Positions 24,188-36,390 are shown, counted from the stretch's first letter. The stretch: 64,000 nt of DNA from Trema orientale (GCA_002914845.1 JXTC01000004.1:1139203-1203202); one strand, 5' to 3'. Notes: a model not told the origin generated them from the sequence alone. Program-made: numbers and translations.

Positions 24188-25660
24188 GAGGCCTAGCTTT
24201 TTCCAGTGAGATTTTCTTCTTCTTCTTTTTTTCTTTTTCTTTTTCTTTTTTTTTCCCCCCTCATGACTGCTTTTAGTTTTGGAGTTTGTGCTACTACCTT
24301 TGATTTGGGAGAGATTTTGATCTAATTCAGGATTTTGTAATTTGTTTCAAGATATATATCAATGGGTTTATTCTGTTTGTTTTTTATTTGCCAGTGATTT
24401 CTTTTATTTGATATTGTAATTCGGCATTCTCTCCGTTTTTTAGTTTGAATTCCTCTATTTTACCCTTTTTTTTTTAAAAAAAAAAAATTTATAAATGTTA
24501 ACCTCCGATTTTCCTTCTGTTTTTCACATGAATGAGGGTAAAACATAAAAAATAAAAATAAAAATAAAAGGCAAAGCAAGATCAGTTCCAGAGTTGAATT
24601 CGAAAGAACACAACATATTATGGAGAAAAAAAATTGCAAAATAGCGATGCTAGGACAGGAGCTAGCATACGAGACAGAGAAAGCGTTTGTTGTTGTTTTT
24701 TTTTTCCTTCCCCTCGATTGCAGCCTTCTTACAAGTTTATAACCCACATTTGTATTTTTGATCATAGAAATAAACTTTGTTATTGAATAGGACAGATCGA
24801 TCGATCAAGAGAACCCTCTTCAGAGTTTGAGATGTTCACGGAATTTTCTTTTATTGATCCTTAGACTTGAATGTCGTTCTATTTGAGTAATCGGAAGGCA
24901 CTAATTAGTGATTCTCAGACTAGTTTTCAAATGGGAATGGTAAGCGTAAGATTTTAATTATCTTGATAGTTAAATTGTCCAAACAAAACAATAATGGTTT
25001 TCATCCTCTTTAATAATGGATTTCTTCAAAAACTTGTTCTCATCCTAAAAAAAATCACAAAAAAAAGGGAGCGATAAAAATAAATATTCAATGGAGAAAA
25101 GAAAGCAGCTTCGGAAACTGGGTTTTAAGGCGGGCATTTACGCATTAAGCCCATGTTATTTTAATTATTTTAATTGCCATAATATACTTTTCGTTAATAT
25201 GACGTGAGTTTCCAATTCTAAATGAGAAAGCATTTGAAAAACAATTTTATCAATTTCATTTAATAACTCCGTGTTTTCTATAATGTTGGGTTTGAGTCTT
25301 GTACAAAAAGGGCCTCTAATAATTCTTCCTCCGTGTATACGAAATTGTCATATGGTTGAACTGTTCAAGATAGTGTACCTGTCACTGTGAGTACCACTCC
25401 GATGAGCGAGATTTTTCTTACCAACTGCATTTGGCACGTAGTAATAGTATTGTATCGATTAATGCATAACAATATCATTAAATTGTTCAAGCATCGGATC
25501 TGTAATAATCATCAGAAAGAATATGTGTAGTTGGTCACCAATTTATTCTTGCTCGCAACAATGAGCTAAAGCACTGGTATTTTCCGAAGTGGCTGCTTTT
25601 CAAATCATTATGACTTATAAAAGAGTATGGCCAAGTGCGTTGTTGAAAAAATAAAATAAA
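24188..25660. other. 3' flank of RING copy 1, no further gene
   Basis: T-rich and C/T-rich stretches followed by AT-rich DNA. Nothing conserved was seen. Confidence 0.6.
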
Positions 25661-25664
25661 ATTA

Positions 25665-26025
25665 GGGATAATTTCACTTTTATACCTTGTATTTTGATAT
25701 GTTATTCAATTTATATCTTGTGTTTTGGTTATTATCAACATTGACTTTTAGATTTAAAATTTGTTACAAATTTATACTTTAACACTAATTTAGAGCAGTT
25801 AATTTACGAAGATGATTTAATAAAATTATTCTCGGATTAATTTTTATACAATTTATTTTTAATTTTGTAAATAGCATCTTAGTAAATTAACTACTCTAAA
25901 TTGGTATAAATCTATAAATTTGTAACGAATATTAAATCTAAGGGTCAATATTGATAATAACTAAAATACAATGTATAATTTGAACAATGTGTTAAAATAC
26001 AGAGTATAAAAGTGATAATATCCTA
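25665..26025. mobile_element. AT-rich long-inverted-repeat element, family B copy 1
   Basis: The left arm begins GGGATAATTTCACTTTTATA, and the complement of the right arm reads AGGATATTATCACTTTTATA. The arms keep pairing for well over 100 bases, through GTTATTATCAACATTGAC and TTGTTACAAATTTATA. A short direct repeat (TAAAAT) flanks it. A related, interrupted copy lies at 29333-29700. Confidence 0.6.
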
Positions 26026-26609
26026 TAAAATTATGGTCATAGTTTCAATAGCCTTTATATGTACGACCAAGGAATTTGGAGATAGAGCTATGGTCAGGAG
26101 TCTCACAGAATCACTGTTTGGAGGAATAATTTTTGTGTACCTAAACCAACTTTCACTAGGCCTTATCAAGGGTAGCACTACAAACAAATGCTGATATATG
26201 AGTTACAAATTTCTTGCCACACGTTTAAAATTGTAATTAAAACATGTATTTTTGGTGTCAAAATAAAATATGTAACTAATTGTAGAGAGTTTTTTCCTAA
26301 ATTAACATGCTTCATTGCCACTAACACATAAGAAAAAGGTCCAAGCGCATGAATTCATGATTTGGCTAGTGTTACAGCCTTGCAACAAAACGAAGAAAGC
26401 AGGATACATTTATTCTCTACTCCAAGTCCTCCACTTAAATCAGTTAAAAGAAATAAATTGAAGAAATAAGTCTATGAAACAAGGCCGAACACAATCATCT
26501 GCCTAAATTACACTAACATTTAATAGACTCTTTTTGTTTATTGTTTTTTGTCTTGAGGCTGGACGCTGGAACAGAAAATCAAATTACCATCTCTCTACAT
26601 ACAATTTTT

Positions 26610-27330
26610 NNNNNNNNNNNNNNNNNNNNNNNNNNNNNNNNNNNNNNNNNNNNNNNNNNNNNNNNNNNNNNNNNNNNNNNNNNNNNNNNNNNNNNNNNNN
26701 NNNNNNNNNNNNNNNNNNNNNNNNNNNNNNNNNNNNNNNNNNNNNNNNNNNNNNNNNNNNNNNNNNNNNNNNNNNNNNNNNNNNNNNNNNNNNNNNNNNN
26801 NNNNNNNNNNNNNNNNNNNNNNNNNNNNNNNNNNNNNNNNNNNNNNNNNNNNNNNNNNNNNNNNNNNNNNNNNNNNNNNNNNNNNNNNNNNNNNNNNNNN
26901 NNNNNNNNNNNNNNNNNNNNNNNNNNNNNNNNNNNNNNNNNNNNNNNNNNNNNNNNNNNNNNNNNNNNNNNNNNNNNNNNNNNNNNNNNNNNNNNNNNNN
27001 NNNNNNNNNNNNNNNNNNNNNNNNNNNNNNNNNNNNNNNNNNNNNNNNNNNNNNNNNNNNNNNNNNNNNNNNNNNNNNNNNNNNNNNNNNNNNNNNNNNN
27101 NNNNNNNNNNNNNNNNNNNNNNNNNNNNNNNNNNNNNNNNNNNNNNNNNNNNNNNNNNNNNNNNNNNNNNNNNNNNNNNNNNNNNNNNNNNNNNNNNNNN
27201 NNNNNNNNNNNNNNNNNNNNNNNNNNNNNNNNNNNNNNNNNNNNNNNNNNNNNNNNNNNNNNNNNNNNNNNNNNNNNNNNNNNNNNNNNNNNNNNNNNNN
27301 NNNNNNNNNNNNNNNNNNNNNNNNNNNNNN
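26610..27330. other. Assembly gap (721 N)
   Basis: An unbroken run of N followed directly by an (AT)n tract (27331-27355). Reading frames drawn across it are artefacts. It lies immediately upstream of the decayed RING copy 2 and may hide its membrane-spanning first half. Confidence 0.99.
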
Positions 27331-27359
27331 ATATATATATATATATATATATATATCAA

Positions 27360-27810
27360 CCTTATCCATGTGGTCTACTGGCCGGTTTTGACGTCTACTT
27401 GGAGCTGGATGACGAGTTGATGACTCGTCACCGAGCAAGGATTTTGCGCGAGCTATATATGGAGCAATTCCTTACGTATGCAAGCATCCCAAATCAGGAT
27501 CCGCGTCACATTTGCCTGATCTGAAGGAAGGAGCAGATGATTGTACGTGATGCTGCCCTGTCGAGTACTACATGCTTACCACAAAAAGTGTTTGGAGCTC
27601 AGTCTCCTCGAGAGACTAGCTAATTAATGATCCTATTACTCCAATGATATGTGGATGGAGCTATATATTGTGATCCGTAGCTGCAGATGGCTAATCAACC
27701 TCTTGATTATACCCAGATCCGGCTGGATATGTGAGTGACTCGGTCCCGGTTGATGATGAAGAGCTGTACAGCCTCGGAGACGAGCTAGGAGCTACCAACT
27801 ACGAGCTAGG
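27360..27810 (+). pseudogene. RING-H2-like gene, copy 2 (decayed, first half in gap)
   Basis: From the gap edge the frame reads FDVYLELDDELMTRHRARIL, then MEQFLTYASIPNQDPRHICL. The second cysteine of the first C-x2-C is replaced by a stop (TGA at 27522-27524). In another frame the finger continues as LPCRVLHAYHKKCLELS (C-x3-H-x2-H-x2-C). Later pieces resemble the family's PMICGW and acidic tail (VPVDDEELYSLGDELG). At least two frame changes and several stops are present. Its 3' flank (TTTTCAAAATTAGTAAGCT near 28120) recurs next to the RING relic at 44.57 kb, so the two are segmental duplicates. Confidence 0.65.
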
Positions 27811-28193
27811 AATTAAAAAAAACAAAAGAAGAAGAGAAGCTAGGACTTTTATTTTCTGCGTTTATCTTTGTAGTGGATCTATGGTTAAAATCTTCCCTCT
27901 ATATGCATATTAATATTTCATAATTTCAAATTTTTTTTAAAGCAATTTAGATATATATACACACATGAATATACATTATATATACCGTGCTTAATTAATC
28001 TGTCTGTGCCAATATTATATGTATATGTGTGTATATATATACATATATATTCTTTCTGATAAATAATTTGTTTACATGTAATAATAATCAATTTATATAT
28101 GTATGTTTTAAGAGTTGGTTTTCAAAATTAGTAAGCTAGTTATTACCTTTTAGCAAGTTATTTAGAGCTAACTAAATGATCAAGATTATGTTA

Positions 28194-28642
28194 GGCTCCG
28201 TTTGGAATTTGGATTTTTGGAGGAAAAGAAAAAAAAATCAATGGGATTTTATTTTCTCTTGTTTGAATTGAAACAAAAAAATGATAGAAATTAAAAGAAA
28301 AACAATAATTTAATTTGGGGCGCGTCTACAGTAGGGACGTCCCTACGTAAGGTCCTGTCTATACACCATTTGATGGGAATCTGTGTATAAACAGATTCCC
28401 CACAGATTCCCATCAAACGGTGTATAAACAGTGGCCTTACGTAGGGGCGTCCCTACTGTAGCTGTCTCCTTTAATTTGATATTATTTTTAATATTATGGA
28501 ATATTGACACATTAATTATTAAAACTAAAAGTGTGAAAATAAAGTTCAATGAATTTTTTAGAAAAAAATATTTCTTTTTTTCCAATGATATTCTTTTCTT
28601 GTAATTTCTTTTTTCGTCCGAAATCCGGGTTCTAAACAGAGC
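28194..28642. mobile_element. Tourist-like MITE carrying a nested MULE-like MITE
   Basis: The ends GGCTCCGTTTGGAATTTGG and CCGGGTTCTAAACAGAGC are imperfect inverted repeats with TTA on both sides (28191-28193 and 28643-28645). The 152-base element at 28318-28469 sits inside, so this one inserted first. Confidence 0.7.
28318..28469. mobile_element. Foldback MULE-type MITE, copy 1 (152 bp, 9-base duplication)
   Basis: The left end GGGCGCGTCTACAGTAGGGA and the complement of the right end, GGAGACAGCTACAGTAGGGA, pair. The arms continue through CCCTACGTAAGG and GATGGGAATCTGT, so almost the whole element folds back. TTTAATTTG is repeated at 28309-28317 and 28470-28478. Nine-base duplications are typical of Mutator-like elements. 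Copy 2 is at 36772-36942. Confidence 0.8.
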
Positions 28643-28979
28643 TTAAGCTAACCGTTTTCGCTATGCCAATAGGATTAATTACATGGCGTGGAAAAGCTTC
28701 TTTATTGGTATATAAGTGTAATGTTTGTCATAAACAGTCTCCAAGATAGCATTAATTTGGGTGTGATTGGGCTCAGCGTGTGAGATTTAGAGTGTTATTG
28801 CTTCAGTTTTTTTTTTTTTAATAATTGTTGTTTCAGTTTTAAGAAAGATCAATTACGTAAAATGTGAGCTTCAAGTGACACAAATCTAGGTGTGTAACTT
28901 TGACTTGATGTAGTGACATGACGGTGTTTAGTTTGAGCACAATCTATTTACAGTTGATTTATTAAGGGTTTCTAACATT

Positions 28980-29332
28980 TATATCTACAAAAACCGAAAA
29001 AAATTACAAAAATACAGAAATCAGAAATTTTTCTAATTTTCGTTCAATTGTTATTAAAAAAATATTACTTTATAAAAAATATTTAGAAAAATATCATTTT
29101 AAAAATAGTTACTAGTCACTAGTTTCTGAAAATTGGTTACTGGTTACCAGTTATAAATATTTTTGGTTACTAATTACCAATTTCTGGAAACTGATTACTA
29201 GAAACTAGTTACTATTTTAAAAAATAGTATTTTTCTAAATATTTTTTAGAAAACAGTATTTTTCTAACAAAAACCGTACTGCATCTTAAAAAATGCAAAA
29301 CCACCATATTTTTCAATTTTTTTTTCTAAAAT
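28980..29332 (-). repeat. AT-rich repeat family C, copy 1
   Basis: Both copies carry a hairpin-rich core of GTTACTGGTTACCAGT and TTTCTGGAAACTG words flanked by TTTAGAAAAATA-type arms. The reverse complement matches 43795-44140 along its length, beginning GAAAAATATGGTGGTTTTGC. No TIR-type target duplication was fixed. Confidence 0.6.
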
Positions 29333-29700
29333 ACTGTACATTGTCTAATTATCCTATTTGTTAATAAATTTAATCTCAGATCAGTTTTTATATGATATAT
29401 TTTTAATTTTTTAAATAGTATTTTAGTAGATTTTTTTTTTTGGCTAGAAAAGGAATTCAATAACAGACAAACAAATAAAGAGGGCCGAGGGAGAGGCCAC
29501 AAACACCCTCAAAGACACTAATAAACAATCCAGGGTATCTTAGTAGATTAATTGCTCTAAATTGATGTCATGTTATAAATTTGTAACATGTTTTAAATTT
29601 AAAAATTAATGTTGATAATAGTCAGAATACAAAATATAAACTAAATAAAGTGTAAAAATATAATATATAAAAGTAATATTATCCTTTATTTAAAATAATA
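29333..29700. mobile_element. AT-rich long-inverted-repeat element, family B copy 2 (interrupted)
   Basis: It shares AAATTTGTAAC, AATGTTGATAATAGTC and AAAAGTAATATTATCCT with family B copy 1. A segment at about 29430-29535, with GGCCGAGGGAGAGGCC, interrupts it and is unrelated to copy 1. The duplicated TTAGTAGATT words on both sides suggest an insertion. Confidence 0.5.
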
Positions 29701-30419
29701 AACTTACGAAAGTTCTTTCATACATTTTATCCAGTCTTTTTTACGGATATATATTTTTAGGGAATTCTACAACAGGGAAATTAAAATATTCCCTAATATC
29801 AGGGAACAAAAAACGATATTTTTATTGGTCTATGTCAAAAATGGGCCTACAAAAAATTTCAATTTTCTTAACACTATACCACAACAGATTTTTTCCCCCC
29901 CAAAAAAAAGAGAAAAAAAAAAGCAGCAGATTTTTTGACATTGGTGGGGCCATATAATTTTGTTTCTTATTTTTCTCAAAAAAAAATGTGTTCAGTACAT
30001 TTGACCAAAAAAAATAAAAAAAGAAAAAAGAGGAGAAGAAGATGAATGTCGCCCTGTTCCTTAATCCACCGCTAAAACACGATTAAAGGCATAGGAAAAT
30101 TAAAAAAACAAATCCAAGATTTACTTAATTTTGGAAAAAGTATTCATTTGATTAATCATCCCATAAAATTTGTAAAACAAAATTGATGGTTAAATTATTT
30201 TTTTGTTTCAATCACTTGACTCATCAATTCTTCTATTTTATTTTTTTCTCTCTCTAAATTATATACAATACAATTGAGAATTGAGAACACTCTATATTAC
30301 TGTATTGGTAAAGAGAAGAGAAGAGAGGCAATTGAGTTTAAATTCAAAAAAAGATTTTTATGTAGAAATAATTTTGGCGGGCAAAAGTAGCACCATATTT
30401 CACGCCAAAAATTATACTA

Positions 30420-33400
30420 TACACTCTACAGTGACGACAAATATCATTGTTATAGGGTTTACTTAATAAATTTTAATTTTTTTAAAGGTAAAAGGAATAA
30501 AAAACTAAAAAATTAATATATTTAACCTATAGCCGTCGCTATAAATTTTATTTAATAAATTTTAATTTTTTAAAAAAGTAAAAAAAATAAAAATAAAAAT
30601 AAAAAATAATAATTAATTTAATATGTTTAACCTATAGCGATTGTCGTGGCTATAGGTTTTGAATAAAATTTTAAACGGTAACGTTTACTGCTCTAAATTT
30701 AAAAAATTTAAAAAATTATTTTATTTTACCTATAGCGACGACTATAGGTTTTAAATGAATTTCGAGCGGCAGCGTTTACCGCGCTTAATTTTGAAATTTG
30801 AATGAAACGATGTCATTCGGACTATAGCGGCGACTTCACTATCGTCACTATATATAGATGTTGTCGCTATATGTTCGAAATTTGAATAAAATTTGTTGTC
30901 GCTATATATAGATATTGTATAATAAAAACTCAAATATTTTTCTTCTTCTTCTATCCTCTCATTCATTCACTCACGATCTCTCCAAACTCCACTCCTTCTC
31001 ATCCTTTCTCTCCGATTTTCATTCTCTCTCACTCCTTCTCATTTCTCACTAATATATATTCATATATATATATATATATATGGGCGAGGTTTCAATAGTT
31101 ACTGCAATATTTATCCACCGATGGTTACTCTTGTTTTAGCCGTTTGATGAAAATCAAACGGTTCTAATTAATTGGGTAGTTGGCCAACAAAATTTATGGT
31201 AATTTATTAGCTTTGAACTTATAAATCTCATTAAATATATTTTAGATGGGTAACTTGTTGGTGACCTGCTAATATATCATTTTTTTAATATTTCTTTATT
31301 TATTTAAATGAAATCTTTTTAAGGTTCATTCCATCATTCTATTTCAGTACAAATTCTAATTTCTATTCTCTAATTATTAATTCTAAACTAGGAAAAAAAA
31401 ATTTATATTCCATTAATCAACCATATTAAATCATTAATTATTCAAATTTCACCATTAATAATTTTTCACTAATCAGAAATGATGAAAGGAAATATAAAAA
31501 TCACACCTATTAAATTACAGATTAATTTTCTTTAGTTTTTAAATTTATTATTTACAAATAAACTCATTTAAGATCCCTAATTTATTATGAAAAAATATAT
31601 CACTATAAATATTTCACCAATTTGAAATCAAAAGGAAAAAAGAAAAGAACAATTTGGTTTTTTATGTCATCGTGTAAGCATTTTATTCGGTTGACAAGAT
31701 TAATTAAATTTAAATCTACTATTGGTTTGTTCGGATTTGTTTTCACCAAATTTTCTCCCTTGCGGCCGGTTAGAAAAATCTAGTACTTATTTAGTTCTGT
31801 TCTTTAAAGTTTATTTTTACAAGTATTATATTTGAAAAGGTTCAAAGTTAAAAGATAGTGGAAAGAGATTTGTTCTTGTGGTTAAATGTAGAGTTCATGT
31901 ATATTGAGTATTGATTACATGGCTCTTTTAATTGCCTTTTTAAAAACAAAAAAAAAATTGTTGGGATGAAGTCCTTAACAGGTTGTATATTACGTTACTC
32001 ACAATATGATGTCCCTGTATATAGTATTATAGGTTGAAAAAGATTATTAAAGATATAAGAATTGTATCCATCTTTGATCTTTTGGCGGAGGACTTACCAT
32101 AGGAGAAAAAAAGGATTTTCAATTTTGCTTATTGTTATCATAATAATAAACAAACAAGATCAGAGTATTTTTTTTTCTTTTGAAATTAAACAAGATCAGA
32201 GTATTACTGTTACCATAATCTTTTTTCCTTTTAAATTATTTTATGTTTTGAGTAAGTCTTGTAATTTAAATTTCAAACTTCAACTTATGAAACTTTCAAA
32301 CAAAAAAATTCAAGCTATGAACCATCTTCTTCCTACATTTATTGCCAGATTGTTGAATTTGACATGTATAATCAAAATTCAAATAAACTCATAAATAGGA
32401 TAAAAAATAATAGTAGAACTAAGCAATATTAATAAATAATGGAAATGAAGAAAACAACCAATCACATATCCTCTCTTTTTAAAAATTTTGAATTCGCAAA
32501 AAAATTCCAAAAATGGAACCAATCAGCCGTAAATAATTAAATGCAATAACATTGAAATAAAGTTGAATTAAAATAAAACATATTCATTCCATCATTGACT
32601 TATAATTCTGGATATTTATTGCAAAGGTAAATAGGAAAAAAAGAATATTTCTAATTAATGCTAAATGATAACCGTAAACTTGCTACAGTATGTAAGGTTG
32701 AAGTCTATGTCAGCTCTTGTAATTAATACTTACACAGATATTTATAATTATTTATTACCAACACTAATTTTTATGATAGTTATTAGTGAAGCTGTAATCA
32801 TTGAAACCTTGTCCATATATATATATATGCATATCTAGTTTTTTTTCTTCTATGTATTTATGTAAATATTTTATTATAAATACTAATTTTTTGTTTTTTT
32901 GATTAATTATTACTCAGGTTTGTGTAATTTTAAATTTTAAGTTTTTTCTTCATTAGAGAGGTAAGTTTCTCTTAATTCTACTATAGTTTAATTGATTTTT
33001 TAAATATATAGATTAATTAATATTTTAGGCATTTATATGAATATGTGGATTTGTGTTATAATTTTGTGAAGCATTTATTGATTTGAGGTCAAATATACAT
33101 TTTGTGAAATATATATTTTGGTTTATGAAATTTATTAATAGTTTGATTTTAGAGTATAGAATATATTTGTTTAAGAGCGTTAGTTTTAATTTTAGGCTTT
33201 GATTTTGAGGTTTTTTTTTTGTAGTTTTTTTTCCGGACTGATTTTAATTCTTGTGAAAAGTAATGATTTAAGAATAAATTTAGATTAATTAAACTAACTG
33301 TAATTTTTTTTAAATCTGTGACATTTATAGCGACGACATTTATCGTGGTTATAAATATTAATTTATATATATATTTTAAAAATATGTGTCTATAGCAATG

Positions 33401-33554
33401 ACAAAATGTCGTCGTTATAGGGGATTTATACCGACTAAGCTATAGCGACGACTAAATTATGACGACTTTGTCGCCGTTATAGATCTATAGCAGTGACTAT
33501 CTGATCTATTACGACGATAAAAATCGTCATTATAGACCCTTTTTTTTTGTAGTG
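30420..33554. mobile_element. Non-autonomous CACTA (En/Spm) transposon
   Basis: The right end reads TTTTTTTTGTAGTG, the complement of the CACTACAAAAAA terminus typical of plant CACTA elements. Both subterminal regions (30500-30900 and 33310-33540) carry many copies of TATAGCGACGAC and its complement in both orientations, the usual CACTA subterminal repeats. The left terminus is not clearly preserved, so the start is approximate. No transposase was recognised. A separate TIR element is nested at 31082-32814. Confidence 0.7.
31082..32814. mobile_element. TIR element of about 1.7 kb nested in the CACTA element
   Basis: The left end GGGCGAGGTTTCAATAGTTA and the complement of the right end, GGACAAGGTTTCAATGATTA, match at most positions over 24 bases. 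Both ends are flanked by (AT)n, which could be the target site but hides any duplication. The interior is AT-rich and noncoding. Superfamily unknown. Confidence 0.55.
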
Positions 33555-33559
33555 AATAT

Positions 33560-34880
33560 CTAATTTATATAAAAAATAATTGAAAACAAGATAGTTGGAT
33601 CCTCTACCTTATCGTGACACTCATACGAGACTATCGATGGTCGATAAGCATTTCCAAATCTTGATTCGCTTAATTTGAGAAGAGATTTTTTCATTGGAGT
33701 CCTAAATGGTGATTTTAAGGTTACAAGCGCATTCATAGTGCTGATAGTAACTACTTATCCAATTTGGGTCCAGAGCGAAACCCAACTCCTGATGTGCAAG
33801 TGAGGGTGTAGTAGTCTCATGCATGGCGACAGGGCAGTGTGAAAGTAGTCGGAGCTTCGTCAATCAGAAATTGAAGTGAGGGTGTGGTTTCGTTTTGGGG
33901 TTTGGGCTTGGAGAGAAGAGAGAACGAGTGGGTGTGGGGGTCTTTGGTAGCTGAGTGGCCCACGTGGCCAAGTCGCCATTAGGCACATTAGATGCACACT
34001 CGCGTTCTAACCCCATGATTTCTGAGTTCTTCTTCATTTAAGTCCTAAAATATTCTACTTTAGCCCCAATTTCACATGAAACTTTCCATATTAGCCCAAA
34101 CTTAATTAAACCATAGATCCCATTAAACCCTTAATAAATGTTGGTTTCACCGTTCTAATAATAAGGGTCTGCCTGTATAAGTCATGGGGAGAAGTGAACG
34201 TGAAATTACAAGAATAATTTAACTTACCCCTGGATTCGATGGATTTTTTTGTACTTAAATATCCAAAATTAGCCCTAGAACAAATTTCATTGTTCTCACT
34301 TTTTGGTTTTCTTTCAATACCAACTGTCTTGGTATCGAATGAAAAAAAAAAAAAAAACTCTAAATTTAATTCCGAGAGAGCTATGAGTATGACCCATTAA
34401 ATCATTATCCTCAACAATACTTCAGAAGATTAGTTTCATATTTTCTCCAAATTACGCACCAAGATTTGCACAATATTCAAGTACTAATTTATATATCATG
34501 GTTATAGTAGTGAAAGCTTGGTAAGTGTGCTTTATGGATCAGTTAGGTGCCCAAATTAATTAGTCGGGATGTGGTTACTCTTCTCGTTGTCTTCTTTCGT
34601 ATTGAAGTCTTATTCTTTCATGATCAAAAAGAATTAAATAATAGTGAAATAAAGCGGGATGAATGTACATTTTATTAAAAAATAATAATAAAATAATAAA
34701 CTCAATCCATTGTCATATTCCCAAAAGAAAAACAAAATTGTTCTACCAAAATGTGCTGGGAACCTGACATCGGAACAAAATAAAAATTTTACTATACTCC
34801 AAAAGGAAAGTGAAAAATACCTATGAGGAAAGCATGCAGAGGAATAATGAATAAATGCTTCCTCTCAGATTTCTTGTCTA
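33560..34880. other. Spacer with a GC-richer patch, no gene recognised
   Basis: About 33600-34010 is clearly less AT-rich than its surroundings and includes CCCACGTGGCC (a G-box core at about 33959). No reading frame with family resemblance was found. The remainder is AT-rich 3' flank of the F-box gene, shared in part with 19.7 kb. Confidence 0.5.
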
Positions 34881-34883
34881 TTC

Positions 34884-36275
34884 TTAATTTAAAAGGTAAG
34901 TACTCGCACTATTAAAACCAACTACAGTTATTTCTGGACCTAAGTATTCGAGAGTGTTACTATTCAGGTTGTACCAAAACAAACCATGAGAGGCAGAACA
35001 AATGATGACATAAACATTATTCCCAAAAGCAATTGAAAAAACCTGTTCATGTTGTTCATGTGGTTGCTGGAAGAAGAGCCATTCATGTCGGAAGAAGAAC
35101 CGCCATTTTCGAAGGGATGGCCATTTCAGAAAGAATGTTAAGTCAACCGACGCTTGTTTGATCCATGAATATGAAGCACCATGTTCCTTCATTATCCATA
35201 TTTCAACCGATCCGGGTGCATCACGATTGATGAAAGAAAGATTTTCGGACAATTTACCTATACTTTGGACAGATTTTGCTTTTATATGTTGAGGTGCTTT
35301 GATCAATTTGAATTCCTCTGTGGTGAGACTAAAGGCAACTACTCCAAACTTAAAGTTGCGTCCTCCTCCATAATTATCTTGATCATGATAATACAGGGTC
35401 CAATGAATAGATCCATTCACAACAACGGAGCAATCATAGTTAAGCAATGTACTTACCGATGATGATGATGAAAATATATTAGACATTTGAATTCTTTTCC
35501 AAGAATTGGTCCGCAAACTGTAAATAACAACTGTGTTACATCTCTGAAACATAGCAAATATTGAACCATCACGGACCCGATCACCACTTAAATGGCTGCA
35601 AACCATCACCACTTTGAAATCATTCATCACTGGGTCATAAATTAATCCGAGTCGAGAGTTGAAATTCTGCCATAGTCGACAATAAGTAGGAGGAGGGAGT
35701 TTCTTAACCTCTCCAGTTGTAGGATTCCATAAATAGATAGTAGTTTTGGTGCTATATTCAGATAGACATACTACACCATTATCACTACCAGCCACAACCA
35801 AAGAGGTATCACCACTCTCCAACGAACCAGGTAGTCTTAAAGTCGAAATCTTACCAGACCCATAATGGGAGAACATTATGGGAGATGGTTGCTTGACAAT
35901 ATTACGTGGACCAAAAAGAATAAAAGGTGGATCAAGGCCTATAATTAAATATCGCCAAGATTTACAGACGCACTTAAAATGCGTACGGGACTTGAGGTCT
36001 AATCTAGAAAGTATTTCTAGAATAATTTCCTCCGGAATGAACAAATCAGTTCCTTGTATCAATGATGTCTTATTCTTTTCAACCACTAATCTCAATATTG
36101 CGGCAGAGAAAGAACACAGTAATTTAATTCTAGCGGGGAAAATACCCTTCAATCTCATGAGTATTGATATCATCGTGTTTGTAATCAATTCATCAACTTC
36201 AAAATTCATAGTGCTTGTGAGGATAGGAAGACTAATATCGTATATATTTAATATTAATTTGAACTCTTGAAGCAA
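34884..36275 (-). CDS. F-box protein with FBA-type associated domain (CPR1/CPR30-like), 463 residues
   Basis: A single uninterrupted exon. The F-box lies at about residues 79-118 (IPEEIILEILSRLDLKSRTH, then FKCVCKSWRYLI). The FBA type 1 region follows, with signature pieces LWNPTTGEVKKLPPP, GLIYDPVMNDFKVV, VVIYSLRTNSWKRI, VVNGSIHWTL and VVAFSLTTEEFKLI. Such proteins bind SKP1 through the F-box and bring targets to SCF ubiquitin ligases. The family is large and fast-evolving in plants, and Arabidopsis CPR1 controls immune receptors. The first 76 or so residues, ahead of the F-box, are unusual for the family, so a downstream Met (for example residue 23 or 40) may be the real start. A partial copy lies at 19680-20475. 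The target is unknown. Confidence 0.88.
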   Translation of the reverse strand: MLQEFKLILNIYDISLPILTSTMNFEVDELITNTMISILMRLKGIFPARIKLLCSFSAAILRLVVEKNKTSLIQGTDLFIPEEIILEILSRLDLKSRTHFKCVCKSWRYLIIGLDPPFILFGPRNIVKQPSPIMFSHYGSGKISTLRLPGSLESGDTSLVVAGSDNGVVCLSEYSTKTTIYLWNPTTGEVKKLPPPTYCRLWQNFNSRLGLIYDPVMNDFKVVMVCSHLSGDRVRDGSIFAMFQRCNTVVIYSLRTNSWKRIQMSNIFSSSSSVSTLLNYDCSVVVNGSIHWTLYYHDQDNYGGGRNFKFGVVAFSLTTEEFKLIKAPQHIKAKSVQSIGKLSENLSFINRDAPGSVEIWIMKEHGASYSWIKQASVDLTFFLKWPSLRKWRFFFRHEWLFFQQPHEQHEQVFSIAFGNNVYVIICSASHGLFWYNLNSNTLEYLGPEITVVGFNSASTYLLN

Positions 36276-36352
36276 GTGGGGTTATGCCTACGACCCATGG
36301 GGATGTTATATTTGATTGAGCTAAGAAGAGTCCTTTATATATACACTACACG

Positions 36353-36356
<4 letters not shown>

Positions 36357-36387
<31 letters not shown>
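36357..36387. repeat. Poly(A) tract
   Basis: 31 consecutive A just upstream of the F-box gene on its 5' side. Confidence 0.9.

Positions 36388-36390
<3 letters not shown>

Noticed and set aside
24778-24792. GATCGATCGATC palindrome
   Set aside because: Too short and isolated to support a regulatory claim.
26534-27524. Long reading frames of 250-330 codons across 26.5-27.5 kb
   Set aside because: They are almost entirely translated N bases of the assembly gap. Only the part after 27360 has meaning.
30281-30466. 61-codon frame beside the CACTA left end
   Set aside because: No homology, and it overlaps transposon-derived DNA.
35181-36270. Plus-strand frames opposite the F-box gene
   Set aside because: They are antisense shadows. 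The minus frame has the F-box and FBA motifs.
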